Origin: CAKZNE01 sp002695025
GTDB taxonomy: Bacteria > Bacteroidota > Bacteroidia > Flavobacteriales > Schleiferiaceae
DNA: 64,000 nt
Direction of reading: 5' to 3'
Assembly: GCA_913043285.1 (NCBI GenBank)
Contig: CAJWML010000001.1
Coordinates: 62,001 to 126,000, forward strand
In this document: piece by piece, positions 43,401-51,014 of the stretch
Layout: each line of letters opens with the position of its first letter
How positions within the stretch are numbered: position 1 is the stretch's first letter
The notes under the pieces: generated by a model
What the model was told of the DNA's origin: nothing
The model's database searches: none
Seen by the model: the letters and a program-made list of their open reading frames with translations, nothing else
Translations under genes and position numbers: made by a program

Positions 43401-44763
43401 ACTCGGTAGGCCTCAATTTGCGTGCATTGGCCACCTGTACGTATTCCAGGGTTTCCTCAAACCCCCGTGAGTTGAGAGCGGTATTTACACGCGAGATATC
43501 ACGAACACCCGGGAAGTTTTTCTCCAGGGCTTCCGGGTTCAAGGCGTTATTCCGGTTGTCAGGAAAACCCCGGTAGGGAAAAAATCGACCGAAAATATCG
43601 TAACCAGGCCGGTTGGCTGAAGTGCTTCGATAAGCTCCGGAGCCATCCTTTTCACCCAAATCCATAAAGGCAACAATGTTTCGGGTATTCTCAGTTTCAG
43701 ACCGAGTATTGGTTACCCATACTTCCACCTTGGTGATCTGTACCGGTGAAATGATAAGCGGCATCTGCGAAAGAAAGCTCTCATAGTTGTCACGGAAATA
43801 CTGGGACAGGAAATAGTGTTTGTTGGCTTCGTACTGGTCCGCATTAATTTCAAAATCCGTGGTGGTAGCTCCTCCCTGAACATTAATAGAAGAAGACTGG
43901 CTTCGTTGTTCTGAGAACACACCGGTTAAACGCAGTTTACCAAATTGGAACTGGCCTTTTACCCCAAAAAGGCTTTGAGCCCCGCTGATCAGTGAGCTAT
44001 TGAGCGGCAGGCTTACGTTACCGAGTTCTATCTTCTTGATAATATCATCTTCATCACCGGTAAATTCCACCTTCATCTGGTTCTCAAATGAAAATGTGGC
44101 TTCGGTATCATAGTTCGTGGTAATCTTCAGTTTTTCGCCAATCTTACCGGTTACGTTCATCTGTATCCTTTGATCAAAATCAAAGTTGAAAGTGGAACGG
44201 TTGCGCTCCGGTATCAGGGGGTTGTCAATATTCTGAATACGACCACCAAAGCTCAACTGAGCATAACCCTGAGGGCGGATATCAATGGTATTGCTACCAA
44301 AGATCCTGGCAAAGCTTTCACTGTTTACCTGTATCTGAGGAATCAGGGAATTGCTGGGGTCTCGCCCCTCTGCCTTGGCAGCTTCTTCACTTTGTGTTTT
44401 GCTTTTCCAGTAATCATCAACCTGTTTCCGGGCTACATAATTGCGGTATTCCTCAGGCGTCATGAACATAGGGGGGCGAGCCTGAATGTTACCGATCTTA
44501 GGGGTTACAATATACTGTCCCGTTTCAGGGTCGTACTCTACCTCTTCCTTGTAATTGGAGGGGTTATCCAAGTAAAGCCCCCCTTCCTCTTCTTGAAAGG
44601 GATAAGGAAGGGTACTATCAGGCTCCGTACTATCCGCAACCATTTTTTCCCAGGGTTCATTGCGGTTACGAATGTTCGGCTTCCTGCTATTTACAGCGGA
44701 AAGCGTGAACACCGCTGCCACGGAAACAAAAAATACTATAGCCTTCAGCGTATCCTTTCTCAT
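37438..44763 (-). CDS. sprA: Type IX secretion system translocon SprA (Sov)
   Basis: A 2441-residue protein, about the size of Flavobacterium SprA. It starts with a signal peptide (about residues 1-25) and continues as a very long outer-membrane beta-barrel rich in aromatic strand ends; the last residues are FGLSFRLNLGQ. SprA forms the 36-strand outer-membrane channel of the type IX secretion system, through which proteins with a C-terminal sorting domain pass; in gliding species it also carries adhesins such as SprB. The start codon overlaps the ruvA stop (TAATG), showing coupled translation. No frameshift or internal stop was seen, and gcvH follows. Confidence 0.97.
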   Translation of the reverse strand: MRKDTLKAIVFFVSVAAVFTLSAVNSRKPNIRNRNEPWEKMVADSTEPDSTLPYPFQEEEGGLYLDNPSNYKEEVEYDPETGQYIVTPKIGNIQARPPMFMTPEEYRNYVARKQVDDYWKSKTQSEEAAKAEGRDPSNSLIPQIQVNSESFARIFGSNTIDIRPQGYAQLSFGGRIQNIDNPLIPERNRSTFNFDFDQRIQMNVTGKIGEKLKITTNYDTEATFSFENQMKVEFTGDEDDIIKKIELGNVSLPLNSSLISGAQSLFGVKGQFQFGKLRLTGVFSEQRSQSSSINVQGGATTTDFEINADQYEANKHYFLSQYFRDNYESFLSQMPLIISPVQITKVEVWVTNTRSETENTRNIVAFMDLGEKDGSGAYRSTSANRPGYDIFGRFFPYRGFPDNRNNALNPEALEKNFPGVRDISRVNTALNSRGFEETLEYVQVANARKLRPTEYNYDPQLGYISLTSALNQDEVLAVAFQFTAGGKTYQVGEFSTDGVSPPQNLVVKMLKSTVLNVNAPMWDLMMKNIYSLNAFQVNREDFRLNILYRDDERGTPVPFLPDGNLNDQLLLRVMELDRLNNNNDPQPDGFFDFVPGITINTQTAKIIFPVLEPFGSNLARKLDSEDSREKYVYHQLYDSTRFKAQNETQLNKYLLKGTFKSSSSSEISLNAFNIPQGSVTVSAGGTKLVENVDYTVDYNLGRVRIINEGILNSGIPIKVDFENNSLFNFQTKTFMGLNADYEVNQNLNVGATVLRLAERPLTQKTNIGDEPIANTIFGLNGTYTKEAPFLTRAVDAIPFIDTKAKSNITVQGEYAQLVPGSPRGIEIGGEPTTYLDDFENSQTTIDIRNPRAWQLASVPGGQPDLFPEADASDVSYGYNRAKLAWYTVDPLFHGSDSRTPQVFKDNPDLQSEQYTRRVDIKEVFPKLEIDKSQVQNIPVLDLAFYPEERGPYNFDVERTSVSAGMKQTGELNEPASRWGGIMRDLSSTNFEEQNIEFIQFWVLDPFLEGSEANPEGGELYFNLGSVSEDILKDGKQAIENGKPADGDISKLDTTYWGYTPRVRPPVIAFDNDPASREIQDVGYDLLSDTEEANFAVDQGGQSFLSRIEQLTGDQSNPVYQAAQSDPSNDNFLYYRDPSLSQQGIAQRYKNFNNPDGNSDPQTIDGVSAFATNNPDIEDINGDQTLNTSETYYQYKVVLSQNNLTLSHPYITDIREAESKTLPNGKTVQSRWVQFKIPIFEPDKKVGPISDFRSIRFIRMFMKGWDQPVILRFARLELIRGEWRRYRFNLDEFGDGLEEDEGDQTLFEVAAVNIEQNASRDPIPYVLPPGIDRQVLFGTASSQQQNEQSLSLRVCDLKDGAARAVFRNLQFDMRMYNRLKMFAHAESLVNEATGNASDNLRTGDLNLFIRMGSDYNQNYYEYEIPLEATPWGTTDEDLIWPAGNEMDFELSEFKEVKLERDRVYRTNGISNTEKYTVRKGRAAGSMAEISVVGAPNLGNVRTIMIGLRNPKTRDNNNSVCAEVWVNELRLTEFDQRGGWAANARVAAQLADFANVSLSGRTSSVGFGSIDQNVNERQKEEIYAYDLQSSFQLGMFFAKDIGLRIPMYFGLSEEWKNPQFNPLDPDIEFDDALNNLETPEDRKELKEIAQDYTRRKSINFTNVRKERTGDKAKKAPQVYDIENFSASYSFNEIVRRNINVKQDIRRDYMGSLNYTYQTQPKPVEPFKKVKFLQSEHLALVRDFNFYWYPKNFTVIGTLNRSYNILQARDIELDIPNGLPVTYNKSFTFNRQYSLLYDITKSLKFDFNARMNTRIDELSGAPDTTGNREEIWKNLKNFGRPTNYHQTVNLNWQVPINKLPFFEFANVSARYTGDYDWNANSLRAQEGPDSLNFGNTIQNSMQLQLNNSFNLVALYNKFPYLRRVNQGTRKRPDARRGALRENALGRTERSPGDEDKEEEERSAFQKVLDGTVKTLMMIKNASANFSKTQGTLLPGFKPQASILGMDDARGYAPGYLFTLGDQADIRDEAVARDWLVTTPYLNNQYSRTYNESMNFRVTAEPANDLRIVLTADKSQSSNTSEFYRFNDDPDIGDPRFESQNSFTTQNYTISYYTLPTAFESSKAPDYSSDAYNTFLANREVISRQLAVEYANSGDAPDGYTPTLRDVPQDSSSYGYQNFSYVSQQVLIPAFLAAYSGSDINSFGANPRRKTPIPNWQVTYDGLGKLNFVKRFFNSMVLSHSYRSTYTISNISTNLLRDQQLQEYPDRAPINQNGDLLPELQIGAVVLSEQFAPLVGFNMKLKNSMSIKLEYKKSRNLTLSLTNNQLTETKGTEWVVGTGYIIKDVRLKFISIGSRRTNPVSNLELKADVAIRDNVTIIRRILEDISQPTAGQKVVTLKFSADYQLSKRVNSKFFYDLNLSRFKTSNAYPITTHQFGLSFRLNLGQ

Positions 44764-45350
44764 TACAATCTTTTCAGCGCTGTTTTAATCATCTCCTCCA
44801 AGCTGATGGAGGGATTTTCTTTTTTGATCTGGTGTAATAGTTTATGTGTCTGGCGGGTAGCGTATCCCAGGACCTCTAGAGCCGAAGAAGCCTCCGGGAT
44901 CACATCTGAAGCACCTGCTGAAAGTGGCCTTCCGCCTTCACCGAGACCTATATTGCTGACCTTATCTTTCAGGTCAACAATAATGCGCTGAGCCGTTTTG
45001 GCACCTATGCCTTTCACGGATTTAAGGAGTCCAACATTTTCAGAGGCTATACAGTCCTGTACTTCTTCAGCTGACAGGCTGCTTAATATTACCCGGGCTG
45101 TATTACCTCCCACACCTGATACCGATATAAGGAGGCTGAAGATCTCCTTTTCAATACGGTCATAAAACCCAAATAAGGTTTGAGCATCTTCCTTATATAT
45201 AGGTAAGGTGTAAAGTTTAACCTCTGACAAAGAGGAAATGTGAGAATACGTGGTAAGGGTAATATTAACTAAATAGCCAACACCTCCGCATTCAACTACC
45301 GCAAATGCAGGGTTTACTTCTGTTAAATTTCCTTGTAAATGATGAATCAT
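44763..45350 (-). CDS. ruvA: Holliday junction DNA helicase subunit RuvA
   Basis: A 195-residue protein that binds four-way junctions as a tetramer and loads the RuvB helicase. Domain I (OB fold, about 1-62), the two helix-hairpin-helix motifs (VSGVGGNTARVILSSL at about 75-90 and VKGIGAKTAQRIIVDL at about 110-125) and the C-terminal RuvB-binding domain III (about 145-195) are all present. The ATG is at 45350. It overlaps sprA by one base. The ruvB gene is about 9 kb away on the same strand. Confidence 0.97.
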   Translation of the reverse strand: MIHHLQGNLTEVNPAFAVVECGGVGYLVNITLTTYSHISSLSEVKLYTLPIYKEDAQTLFGFYDRIEKEIFSLLISVSGVGGNTARVILSSLSAEEVQDCIASENVGLLKSVKGIGAKTAQRIIVDLKDKVSNIGLGEGGRPLSAGASDVIPEASSALEVLGYATRQTHKLLHQIKKENPSISLEEMIKTALKRL

Positions 45351-45674
45351 GTACGCAGGTTCGGGTCTGTAATTGTTCTATCTTTTGGTCAAATTCAGCT
45401 TAGAGAACGCCAAAAATAGATATTTCATATATGGTTGGGTTAAAAAAATGGAGGGCAAATATATGGCTCCTGATATTACCGGCTACACATCTGTTGATTA
45501 ACTTAATATGCTCGACCTGATACTTTTATTTCAAACTTTGCAACAGGTTACCCTCAAATTATGAAGGGCTAGGACTATCTCTGAATTTCATCGCCTAAAG
45601 CTTCTTACAACCAGTCACTTGGAAAATTACTACCAACAAGGTATATTCGTTCGTTCAACTTAAAAAAGTGGATT
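45351..45674. other. Divergent promoter region between ruvA-sprA and the redox cluster
   Basis: About 324 bases between divergent genes. On the minus strand TATTTTTG (45411-45418) fits the -7 consensus for ruvA. On the plus strand TATATTCG (45642-45649), with a poor CTTG about 20 bases upstream, may serve the 45675 gene. No other element, RNA gene or hairpin is seen. Confidence 0.5.
45411..45418 (-). promoter_or_regulatory. Putative -7 promoter box for the ruvA-sprA operon
   Basis: TATTTTTG on the minus strand matches TAnnTTTG at all fixed positions, 60 bases upstream of the ruvA ATG. No good TTTG is found at the expected -33 distance, so confidence is moderate. Confidence 0.45.
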
Positions 45675-47774
45675 ATGAAAAAACTTTATGCATTACTTCT
45701 TTTTGTGGTAAGTGCGGGCATGCTAAACGCTCAATACTACCTTCTTCCAGCGTATGATGTTGGGTTTAACCCCGGAGAATTAAACAGTGACCCGGAACAA
45801 ACCGAAGCATCCCTGGCCAGTGGTAGTTACGGCTGGACTACCATCATGAACTCTACTACTACTGATACATGGTCTTCTTCACAGGCCCTTCCTTTCAGCT
45901 TTAACTTTAACGGAAATGCCGTAACCAGCTACCAGGTGTCAAATGCAGGGGTACTTACCTTCAGCTCTTCCCCAGGAATGGCCCCTCCCACAACTCCTTC
46001 TGCACTCCCTAGTGTTCTGTTGCCAGATAAATCCATTTGTGCATGGGGCATTAACATTGGAGGTGCCAATGACGCCATACTAAGCAAGACCTTCGGAACC
46101 GCTCCCAATCGTCAGCACTGGGTATTTTTCTCATCCGCTTCACACCCGGCTTTGGGAGCAGGATCATGGACTTACTGGGGCATTGTTTTAGAGGAAAGCA
46201 CTGACAAAATCTATGTTGTGGATCAAAGGACCTACAGCCCCACCGGAACGGCCAACGTAGCTGTAACCGTTGGTATCCAGACCAGCGTTGGTTCCGTGAT
46301 ACAGGTTCCCTCTTCCCCGAATGTAAGCAGTGGAACTACTGCAACCGGTGGCTCAGGTGATGACCCTAGTGATAATACCTGGTACGAATTTGCTTTCGGT
46401 ACCCAGGCTAACTATGACATAGCCGGTGTGGGACACACTATCCCACAGCTGGTGCAAACCGGTTCAGCAAACAGCCTTACCCTGAAATTCAGGAACCGTG
46501 GAGCTTTTAATATTAACTCTATGGACCTCAATTATCGCATTAACGGAGGTGCCGCAGTAACCACCAGCCTGAGTTCTCTCAACATTGGTTCGGGTGATTT
46601 TTACGAGATCGCTCACCCTACTGCATGGACTCCTCCTACGGATGCCTTTTACACCATTGAGGCATGGGCCTCCAACCTTAACGGTAACAGTGATGGCGTA
46701 AATAGCAATGACACTATTACCATCCAGGTGAGAGCCGTTGCCAACCCTCCTGAAAGAATAGTAGTAATTGAAGAAAAGACCGGAACCTGGTGTGGATGGT
46801 GTCCACGCGGACTGATCGGTATGGACTACATGACCACCCAATACCCCAACAGCGTAGTAGGCATTGCCGTTCATAACGCTGACCCCATGGTGGTTGGAAC
46901 TTACGATGCCAACATTGGCACGGTAGCTCCCGGAGGTTATCCCGGTTCAGCGGTTGACCGTATCCTGGGTCCTGACCCTAACAATGTGGACCTGGAAGAT
47001 GCTTACAACGAACGTCAGGGTGTGCTTCCACAAGCCACTGTGGGTATTAGCGGTCTTACCTATAATGCAACAAATGGACAGATCTCTGTAGATGTTTCCG
47101 CAGAATTCTTTGCTGATTTCAACAATGCTGACCTGCGTTTTGTAATGGTATTGACCGAAGACAGCGTTACCGGATCATCCAGTGGTTATGCCCAGGCAAA
47201 CTACTATAGCTTCCAGTCTCAGAACATTGCGCTTACCGGTTACGGTCGCAACTGGCAAACTTCCCCCTCTACCATTCCAGCCAGTGAAATGCATTATGAT
47301 CACGTAGCCCGTGGTATTTACCCTAACTTCTTTGGTGCAGCAGGAAGCGTTCCTGCCAACGTTAGTTTCGGACAAACGGTATCCTATACCATGAACGCCA
47401 ACCTGCCCAATGCCGTTCAAAGCGATAGCCGCGTTCATGTAGTGGTTATGCTGGTGGATAATGGTACTTATGAAGTACTGAATTCCAAAAGTGTAAAACT
47501 GAAAGGCCAGATCGGCAACGAGGAATTGTCCAATGCCAACGTTCTTGTTTATCCTAACCCAGCAGCGGATCATTTCTATGTAAATGCCGAAGCTATGGGA
47601 GGAGATGTAAGCATCAACCTTGTAAACAGTATAGGACAGGTAGTTCGTTCTTCTGAACACGAATCTTCAGAAGTTATTGAACTGAATACCTCTGACCTGG
47701 GAACAGGAGTTTACATTCTCACCATTGAATCTGATGATGAAAGCTATACCCAGCGTATAAGCATTGTACGATAA
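45675..47774 (+). CDS. Omp28-related protein with type IX sorting domain
   Basis: A 699-residue secreted protein with a signal peptide (ending GMLNAQ). A central thioredoxin-like Omp28 domain has the redox motif TGTWCGWCPRG at about residues 369-379 and a cis-Pro loop in GGYPGSAVDR. An extracellular adhesion-like beta region precedes it (about 30-350) and another follows it. The last 78 residues are a type A sorting domain (NVLVYPNPAADHFYV ... STGVYILTIE-like segment, ending RISIVR), so it should leave the cell through SprA. A strong terminator follows. Function is unknown; a surface thiol oxidoreductase or carrier is plausible. Confidence 0.85.
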   Translation: MKKLYALLLFVVSAGMLNAQYYLLPAYDVGFNPGELNSDPEQTEASLASGSYGWTTIMNSTTTDTWSSSQALPFSFNFNGNAVTSYQVSNAGVLTFSSSPGMAPPTTPSALPSVLLPDKSICAWGINIGGANDAILSKTFGTAPNRQHWVFFSSASHPALGAGSWTYWGIVLEESTDKIYVVDQRTYSPTGTANVAVTVGIQTSVGSVIQVPSSPNVSSGTTATGGSGDDPSDNTWYEFAFGTQANYDIAGVGHTIPQLVQTGSANSLTLKFRNRGAFNINSMDLNYRINGGAAVTTSLSSLNIGSGDFYEIAHPTAWTPPTDAFYTIEAWASNLNGNSDGVNSNDTITIQVRAVANPPERIVVIEEKTGTWCGWCPRGLIGMDYMTTQYPNSVVGIAVHNADPMVVGTYDANIGTVAPGGYPGSAVDRILGPDPNNVDLEDAYNERQGVLPQATVGISGLTYNATNGQISVDVSAEFFADFNNADLRFVMVLTEDSVTGSSSGYAQANYYSFQSQNIALTGYGRNWQTSPSTIPASEMHYDHVARGIYPNFFGAAGSVPANVSFGQTVSYTMNANLPNAVQSDSRVHVVVMLVDNGTYEVLNSKSVKLKGQIGNEELSNANVLVYPNPAADHFYVNAEAMGGDVSINLVNSIGQVVRSSEHESSEVIELNTSDLGTGVYILTIESDDESYTQRISIVR

Positions 47775-47792
47775 TTTGTTTTCAATAAAGAT

Positions 47793-47821
47793 AAAAGGCC
47801 GGGTGTAGTTCCCGGCCTTTT
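47793..47821 (+). terminator. Rho-independent terminator after the type IX secreted Omp28 protein
   Basis: An 11-pair perfect stem (AAAAGGCCGGG / CCCGGCCTTTT) with a 7-base loop is followed by CATTTTT. It lies 18 bases after the stop codon. Confidence 0.92.
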
Positions 47822-47882
47822 CATTTTTGGGTAAGGCTCAATCTAATTTAATAGCTTCGCAAGGCAAAATTTAATTTGGTCT

Positions 47883-47919
47883 TATATTTGGTCCATTAAG
47901 CCAGGGCCATAGCCTGGCT
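47883..47919 (+). promoter_or_regulatory. Promoter box and leader hairpin upstream of the tlpA-like operon
   Basis: TATATTTG at 47883-47890 is an exact TAnnTTTG -7 box; the start of transcription would be near 47897. The predicted leader begins with a hairpin, AGCCAGG / CCTGGCT around a 7-base loop (47899-47919), followed by TTTT and then an ATG at 47925. This resembles an attenuator or a ribosome-access switch. No good -33 box is visible. Confidence 0.5.
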
Positions 47920-47945
47920 CTTTTATGAACGATAATTTTTATTCT

Positions 47946-48458
47946 ATGAAAAGATATACTCCCCTTCTGATTTTGGCATTTTTCTTTCTGGCTATAACAG
48001 CCAAGGCTCAGGACAAAATACCATCCATCAAAGTGAAGGATCTGAACGGAAATGTGGTAGACGCTTCTAGCCTTGCCAGTAATAATGGTAAACCCGTAGT
48101 AATAAGCTTTTGGGCTACCTGGTGCAAACCTTGCGTACGAGAGCTCAATGCTATCAAAGATCAGTACATTGACTGGCAGGATGAAAGTGGTGTAAAGCTT
48201 ATAGCTATTTCCATTGACGACTCCCGTAATTCTGCCAAAGTAAAGCCTTTCATAACCGGTCAGGGCTGGGAATACCCTGTTTACCTGGATGAAAATTCAG
48301 AGCTTCGCAGGGCTCTTAACGTGAACAACATTCCTCACACTTTCCTGCTGGACGGTAAGGGCAATATCGTGTGGCAGCACAATGGCTATATTCCCGGTGA
48401 TGAAGACCATCTTTATGAGTTAATAACCAAGGTTTCTAAAGGCGAAAAAATCAAATAG
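47946..48458 (+). CDS. TlpA-like thioredoxin-fold protein
   Basis: A 170-residue exported protein with a signal peptide (MKRYTPLLILAFFFLAITAKA, ends AKAQ) and a TlpA/ResA-type thioredoxin domain: FWATWCKPCVREL with redox Cys pair, and IPHTFLLDG with the cis-Pro. It would keep cysteines reduced, or deliver reducing power, in the periplasm. An earlier in-frame ATG at 47925 is possible, but the signal peptide begins best at 47946. It is the first gene of a tight operon with DUF6029, an Omp28-like lipoprotein and a barrel protein. Confidence 0.88.
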   Translation: MKRYTPLLILAFFFLAITAKAQDKIPSIKVKDLNGNVVDASSLASNNGKPVVISFWATWCKPCVRELNAIKDQYIDWQDESGVKLIAISIDDSRNSAKVKPFITGQGWEYPVYLDENSELRRALNVNNIPHTFLLDGKGNIVWQHNGYIPGDEDHLYELITKVSKGEKIK

Positions 48459-48477
48459 TAACCATTAAAGCAAACGG

Positions 48478-50181
48478 ATGAAAAAACTTTTTACCGGCTT
48501 TAACCTACTGGTATGTTCTTTTTTATTGGCCCAGAACAACAATGATTTCGGACAGATAAGCGGAAATTTCCAATCCGATTTTCAATACTACATAGAGGAT
48601 ACACTTATTGATCCCTCCGGAGAGGCTAACCCCGATGAACGGGTTTTGGGTACCGGCTTTTTGAACCTTACCTACACTAAGGGAAACTTTATAGCAGGAA
48701 TACGGTACGAAAACTATCAGAATCAAAGAGTGGGGCTGCCCGCAGGCTACAATAGCGAGGGTATTACGTATCGCTATGCCCGTTTTATTAAGGATGGCTT
48801 TGATGTAACGGCCGGTAATTATTATGAGCAATTCGGAAGTGGCCTGGTATTGCGCACTTATGAAGAACGCGGACTGGGTATAGATAACAACCTGGACGGA
48901 TTACGTCTGGTCTATCAGCCGGCAGCCGGTATCAACTTAAAAGGTATCATTGGCAGACAACGTAACTATTTTGAGAAAGGTGATGGCCTTGTGCGGGGAT
49001 TTGATGCGGAGTGGAGCTTAAAGCCTACTCTGGGATGGACAGGGAACACCAACCTCATTATAGGTGGTAGCTTTGTAAGCAAATACGAGGCAGCCAACGA
49101 TCCGGAATTAAACCTCCCCGAAAATGTGGGTTCCGGTGCCATACGCGTGAACCTTATTACGGGTAACTTCAACATTTATGGTGAATACGCACGGAAGTCT
49201 ACCGATCCCAATGCGTACAACGGCTATATATTTAAAGAAGGGGAAGGACTGTATGCCACCGCTTCCTACGCCAATAACGGCTTAGGTGTATCGCTGGGCT
49301 TCAAGCGCTATGACAACTTCTTCTTCAAATCGCAGCGCGAATCAGACCTTCAACAATTATTCATTAACTACCTGCCTTCACTCACCACTTTACACACCTA
49401 TACCTTACCGGCCCTTTACTCCTTCAACACCCAGGGGAATGGTGAAATGGGTTTTCAGGGAGAAATCTCTTATAACTTTAAACGGAACACTCTTTTTGGT
49501 GGAAAGTACGGTACTCTCCTAACATTGAGCTACGCCAATAGCTATAGTCTTGATAAGGACTATAAGCTACGCCCCCGCTATTCACCCGCGGATACTACTA
49601 TCATTGATAGTGTACTGCGCGGTTCGCAAGGGTATTCCAGCTCTTTCCTGGGCCGTGGACCTTATACCTACTTCCAGGATTTCCACATGGAGATCAAAAA
49701 GAAACTCTCCAAGAACTGGCGTGCTACAGCCACCTATTACAACTTTGTGTACAATTTCAGCACCCTTATCAAGGGTGCATCAGATTACGACTATGATGCG
49801 GCCGGTAGCGAGCCCGATATATTTACGGTTAATGCCGGTGTGCTGGAGTTACTCTACAAGATCAAGCCCCGCCATTCGCTGCGCACCGAGATACAAGGTT
49901 TGTTCACCGAGGGAGACCGTGGGGACTGGGCTTTATTGTTATTGGAATACTCTATAGCACCCAGCTGGTTCTTTGCTATACAGGATGCCTACAACTACGG
50001 AAACCCGGAGGAAGACCTTCAAATTCATTATCTTAGCACTAATGTGGGTTACTCCTTTGGTACTACCCGCTTTCAATTGGGTTATGGCCGGCAACAACAA
50101 GGAGTTTTCTGCGTTGGAGGTATTTGCCGTATCGTTCCGGCCTCCAATGGGTTCACGTTTAGTGTTACTTCAAACTTTTAG
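48478..50181 (+). CDS. DUF6029-type outer-membrane protein
   Basis: A 567-residue protein with a signal peptide (ending FLLAQN) and a beta-barrel-like body with many aromatic strand ends and a final FTFSVTSNF. I recall this as a DUF6029-type protein in Bacteroidota, placed beside TlpA-like and Omp28-like genes; no enzyme motif is visible. It starts 19 bases after the tlpA-like gene and ends 3 bases before the Omp28-like gene. A role as outer-membrane partner of the redox proteins is inferred from position only. Confidence 0.75.
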   Translation: MKKLFTGFNLLVCSFLLAQNNNDFGQISGNFQSDFQYYIEDTLIDPSGEANPDERVLGTGFLNLTYTKGNFIAGIRYENYQNQRVGLPAGYNSEGITYRYARFIKDGFDVTAGNYYEQFGSGLVLRTYEERGLGIDNNLDGLRLVYQPAAGINLKGIIGRQRNYFEKGDGLVRGFDAEWSLKPTLGWTGNTNLIIGGSFVSKYEAANDPELNLPENVGSGAIRVNLITGNFNIYGEYARKSTDPNAYNGYIFKEGEGLYATASYANNGLGVSLGFKRYDNFFFKSQRESDLQQLFINYLPSLTTLHTYTLPALYSFNTQGNGEMGFQGEISYNFKRNTLFGGKYGTLLTLSYANSYSLDKDYKLRPRYSPADTTIIDSVLRGSQGYSSSFLGRGPYTYFQDFHMEIKKKLSKNWRATATYYNFVYNFSTLIKGASDYDYDAAGSEPDIFTVNAGVLELLYKIKPRHSLRTEIQGLFTEGDRGDWALLLLEYSIAPSWFFAIQDAYNYGNPEEDLQIHYLSTNVGYSFGTTRFQLGYGRQQQGVFCVGGICRIVPASNGFTFSVTSNF

Positions 50182-50184
50182 AGA

Positions 50185-51012
50185 ATGATGAAGAGATTAT
50201 CAGTACTATGCGGTTTGGCTGTAACCATGATGAGTTGCACTAAAATAGATCAACCGCTTAAAAATGAATACGGCTTTGTTCCCTTGCCGGATAGTTCCAG
50301 TAAGGTTCTATTGCTGGAAGAATTTACAGGAACTTCCTGTAACAATTGTCCCAAGGCAGCAGAAAAAGCCCGGGAGTTTCATGAAACTTTTCCCGGTCAG
50401 GTAGTACTGTTATCCATCCATGCCGGGGGATTTGCCATCCCCAATTCTAAGCATCCTGATGATTTCAGGACCGATGCAGGTAACGAGATCTATAACTTTT
50501 TTAAACCCCAGGGCGTACCCAGCGGAATGTTTGATCGCAGCGGCCATCCTACTCCTGGCGCACCTGTGTTGCTTTCCAAATGGGATGAAGCTATTGTAGA
50601 AGAACTCAATAAGCCGGCATTAATGTCCTTAACGCCTACCTTCAAGTATGATGAGGGAACCAATAAGCTTTCGCTACGCACGGAAATAGTGGCTACCTCC
50701 ACTCTACCTGAAAGTGATTATTTTTTCAGCGCATTTGTTTATGAAGACAGTATTGTTGCACCTCAAACCCTGGAAGACGGGGTAACGGTGGAGCATGACT
50801 ATGTACACATGCACATGCTACGGGCAAGCTTTACCGATAATGCTTTTGGTAAAGCCTTGGTGAGTGGCAGCATCAATAATGGAGCCGCGTATGCTCAGGA
50901 ATATTCTATTGCCGTGGATCCAAAATGGGACGTCAATCACGTAGGAGCCGTATTCTTTGTGTATGATCGCAACACCTACGAAGTGGTACAGGCCGGAAAT
51001 GCCCACCTGTAA
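50185..51012 (+). CDS. Omp28-related lipoprotein with CNNC redox motif
   Basis: A 275-residue protein with a lipoprotein signal (TMMSC, Cys18) and an Omp28/thioredoxin-like domain: LLLEEFTGTSCNNCPKAAEKA contains CNNC, and GVPSG fits the cis-Pro loop. The rest (about 150-275) is beta-rich. It is a paralogue of the redox domain of the secreted protein encoded at 45675. It lies 3 bases from the DUF6029 gene and 2 bases from the barrel gene. Confidence 0.85.
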   Translation: MMKRLSVLCGLAVTMMSCTKIDQPLKNEYGFVPLPDSSSKVLLLEEFTGTSCNNCPKAAEKAREFHETFPGQVVLLSIHAGGFAIPNSKHPDDFRTDAGNEIYNFFKPQGVPSGMFDRSGHPTPGAPVLLSKWDEAIVEELNKPALMSLTPTFKYDEGTNKLSLRTEIVATSTLPESDYFFSAFVYEDSIVAPQTLEDGVTVEHDYVHMHMLRASFTDNAFGKALVSGSINNGAAYAQEYSIAVDPKWDVNHVGAVFFVYDRNTYEVVQAGNAHL

Positions 51013-51014
51013 CT

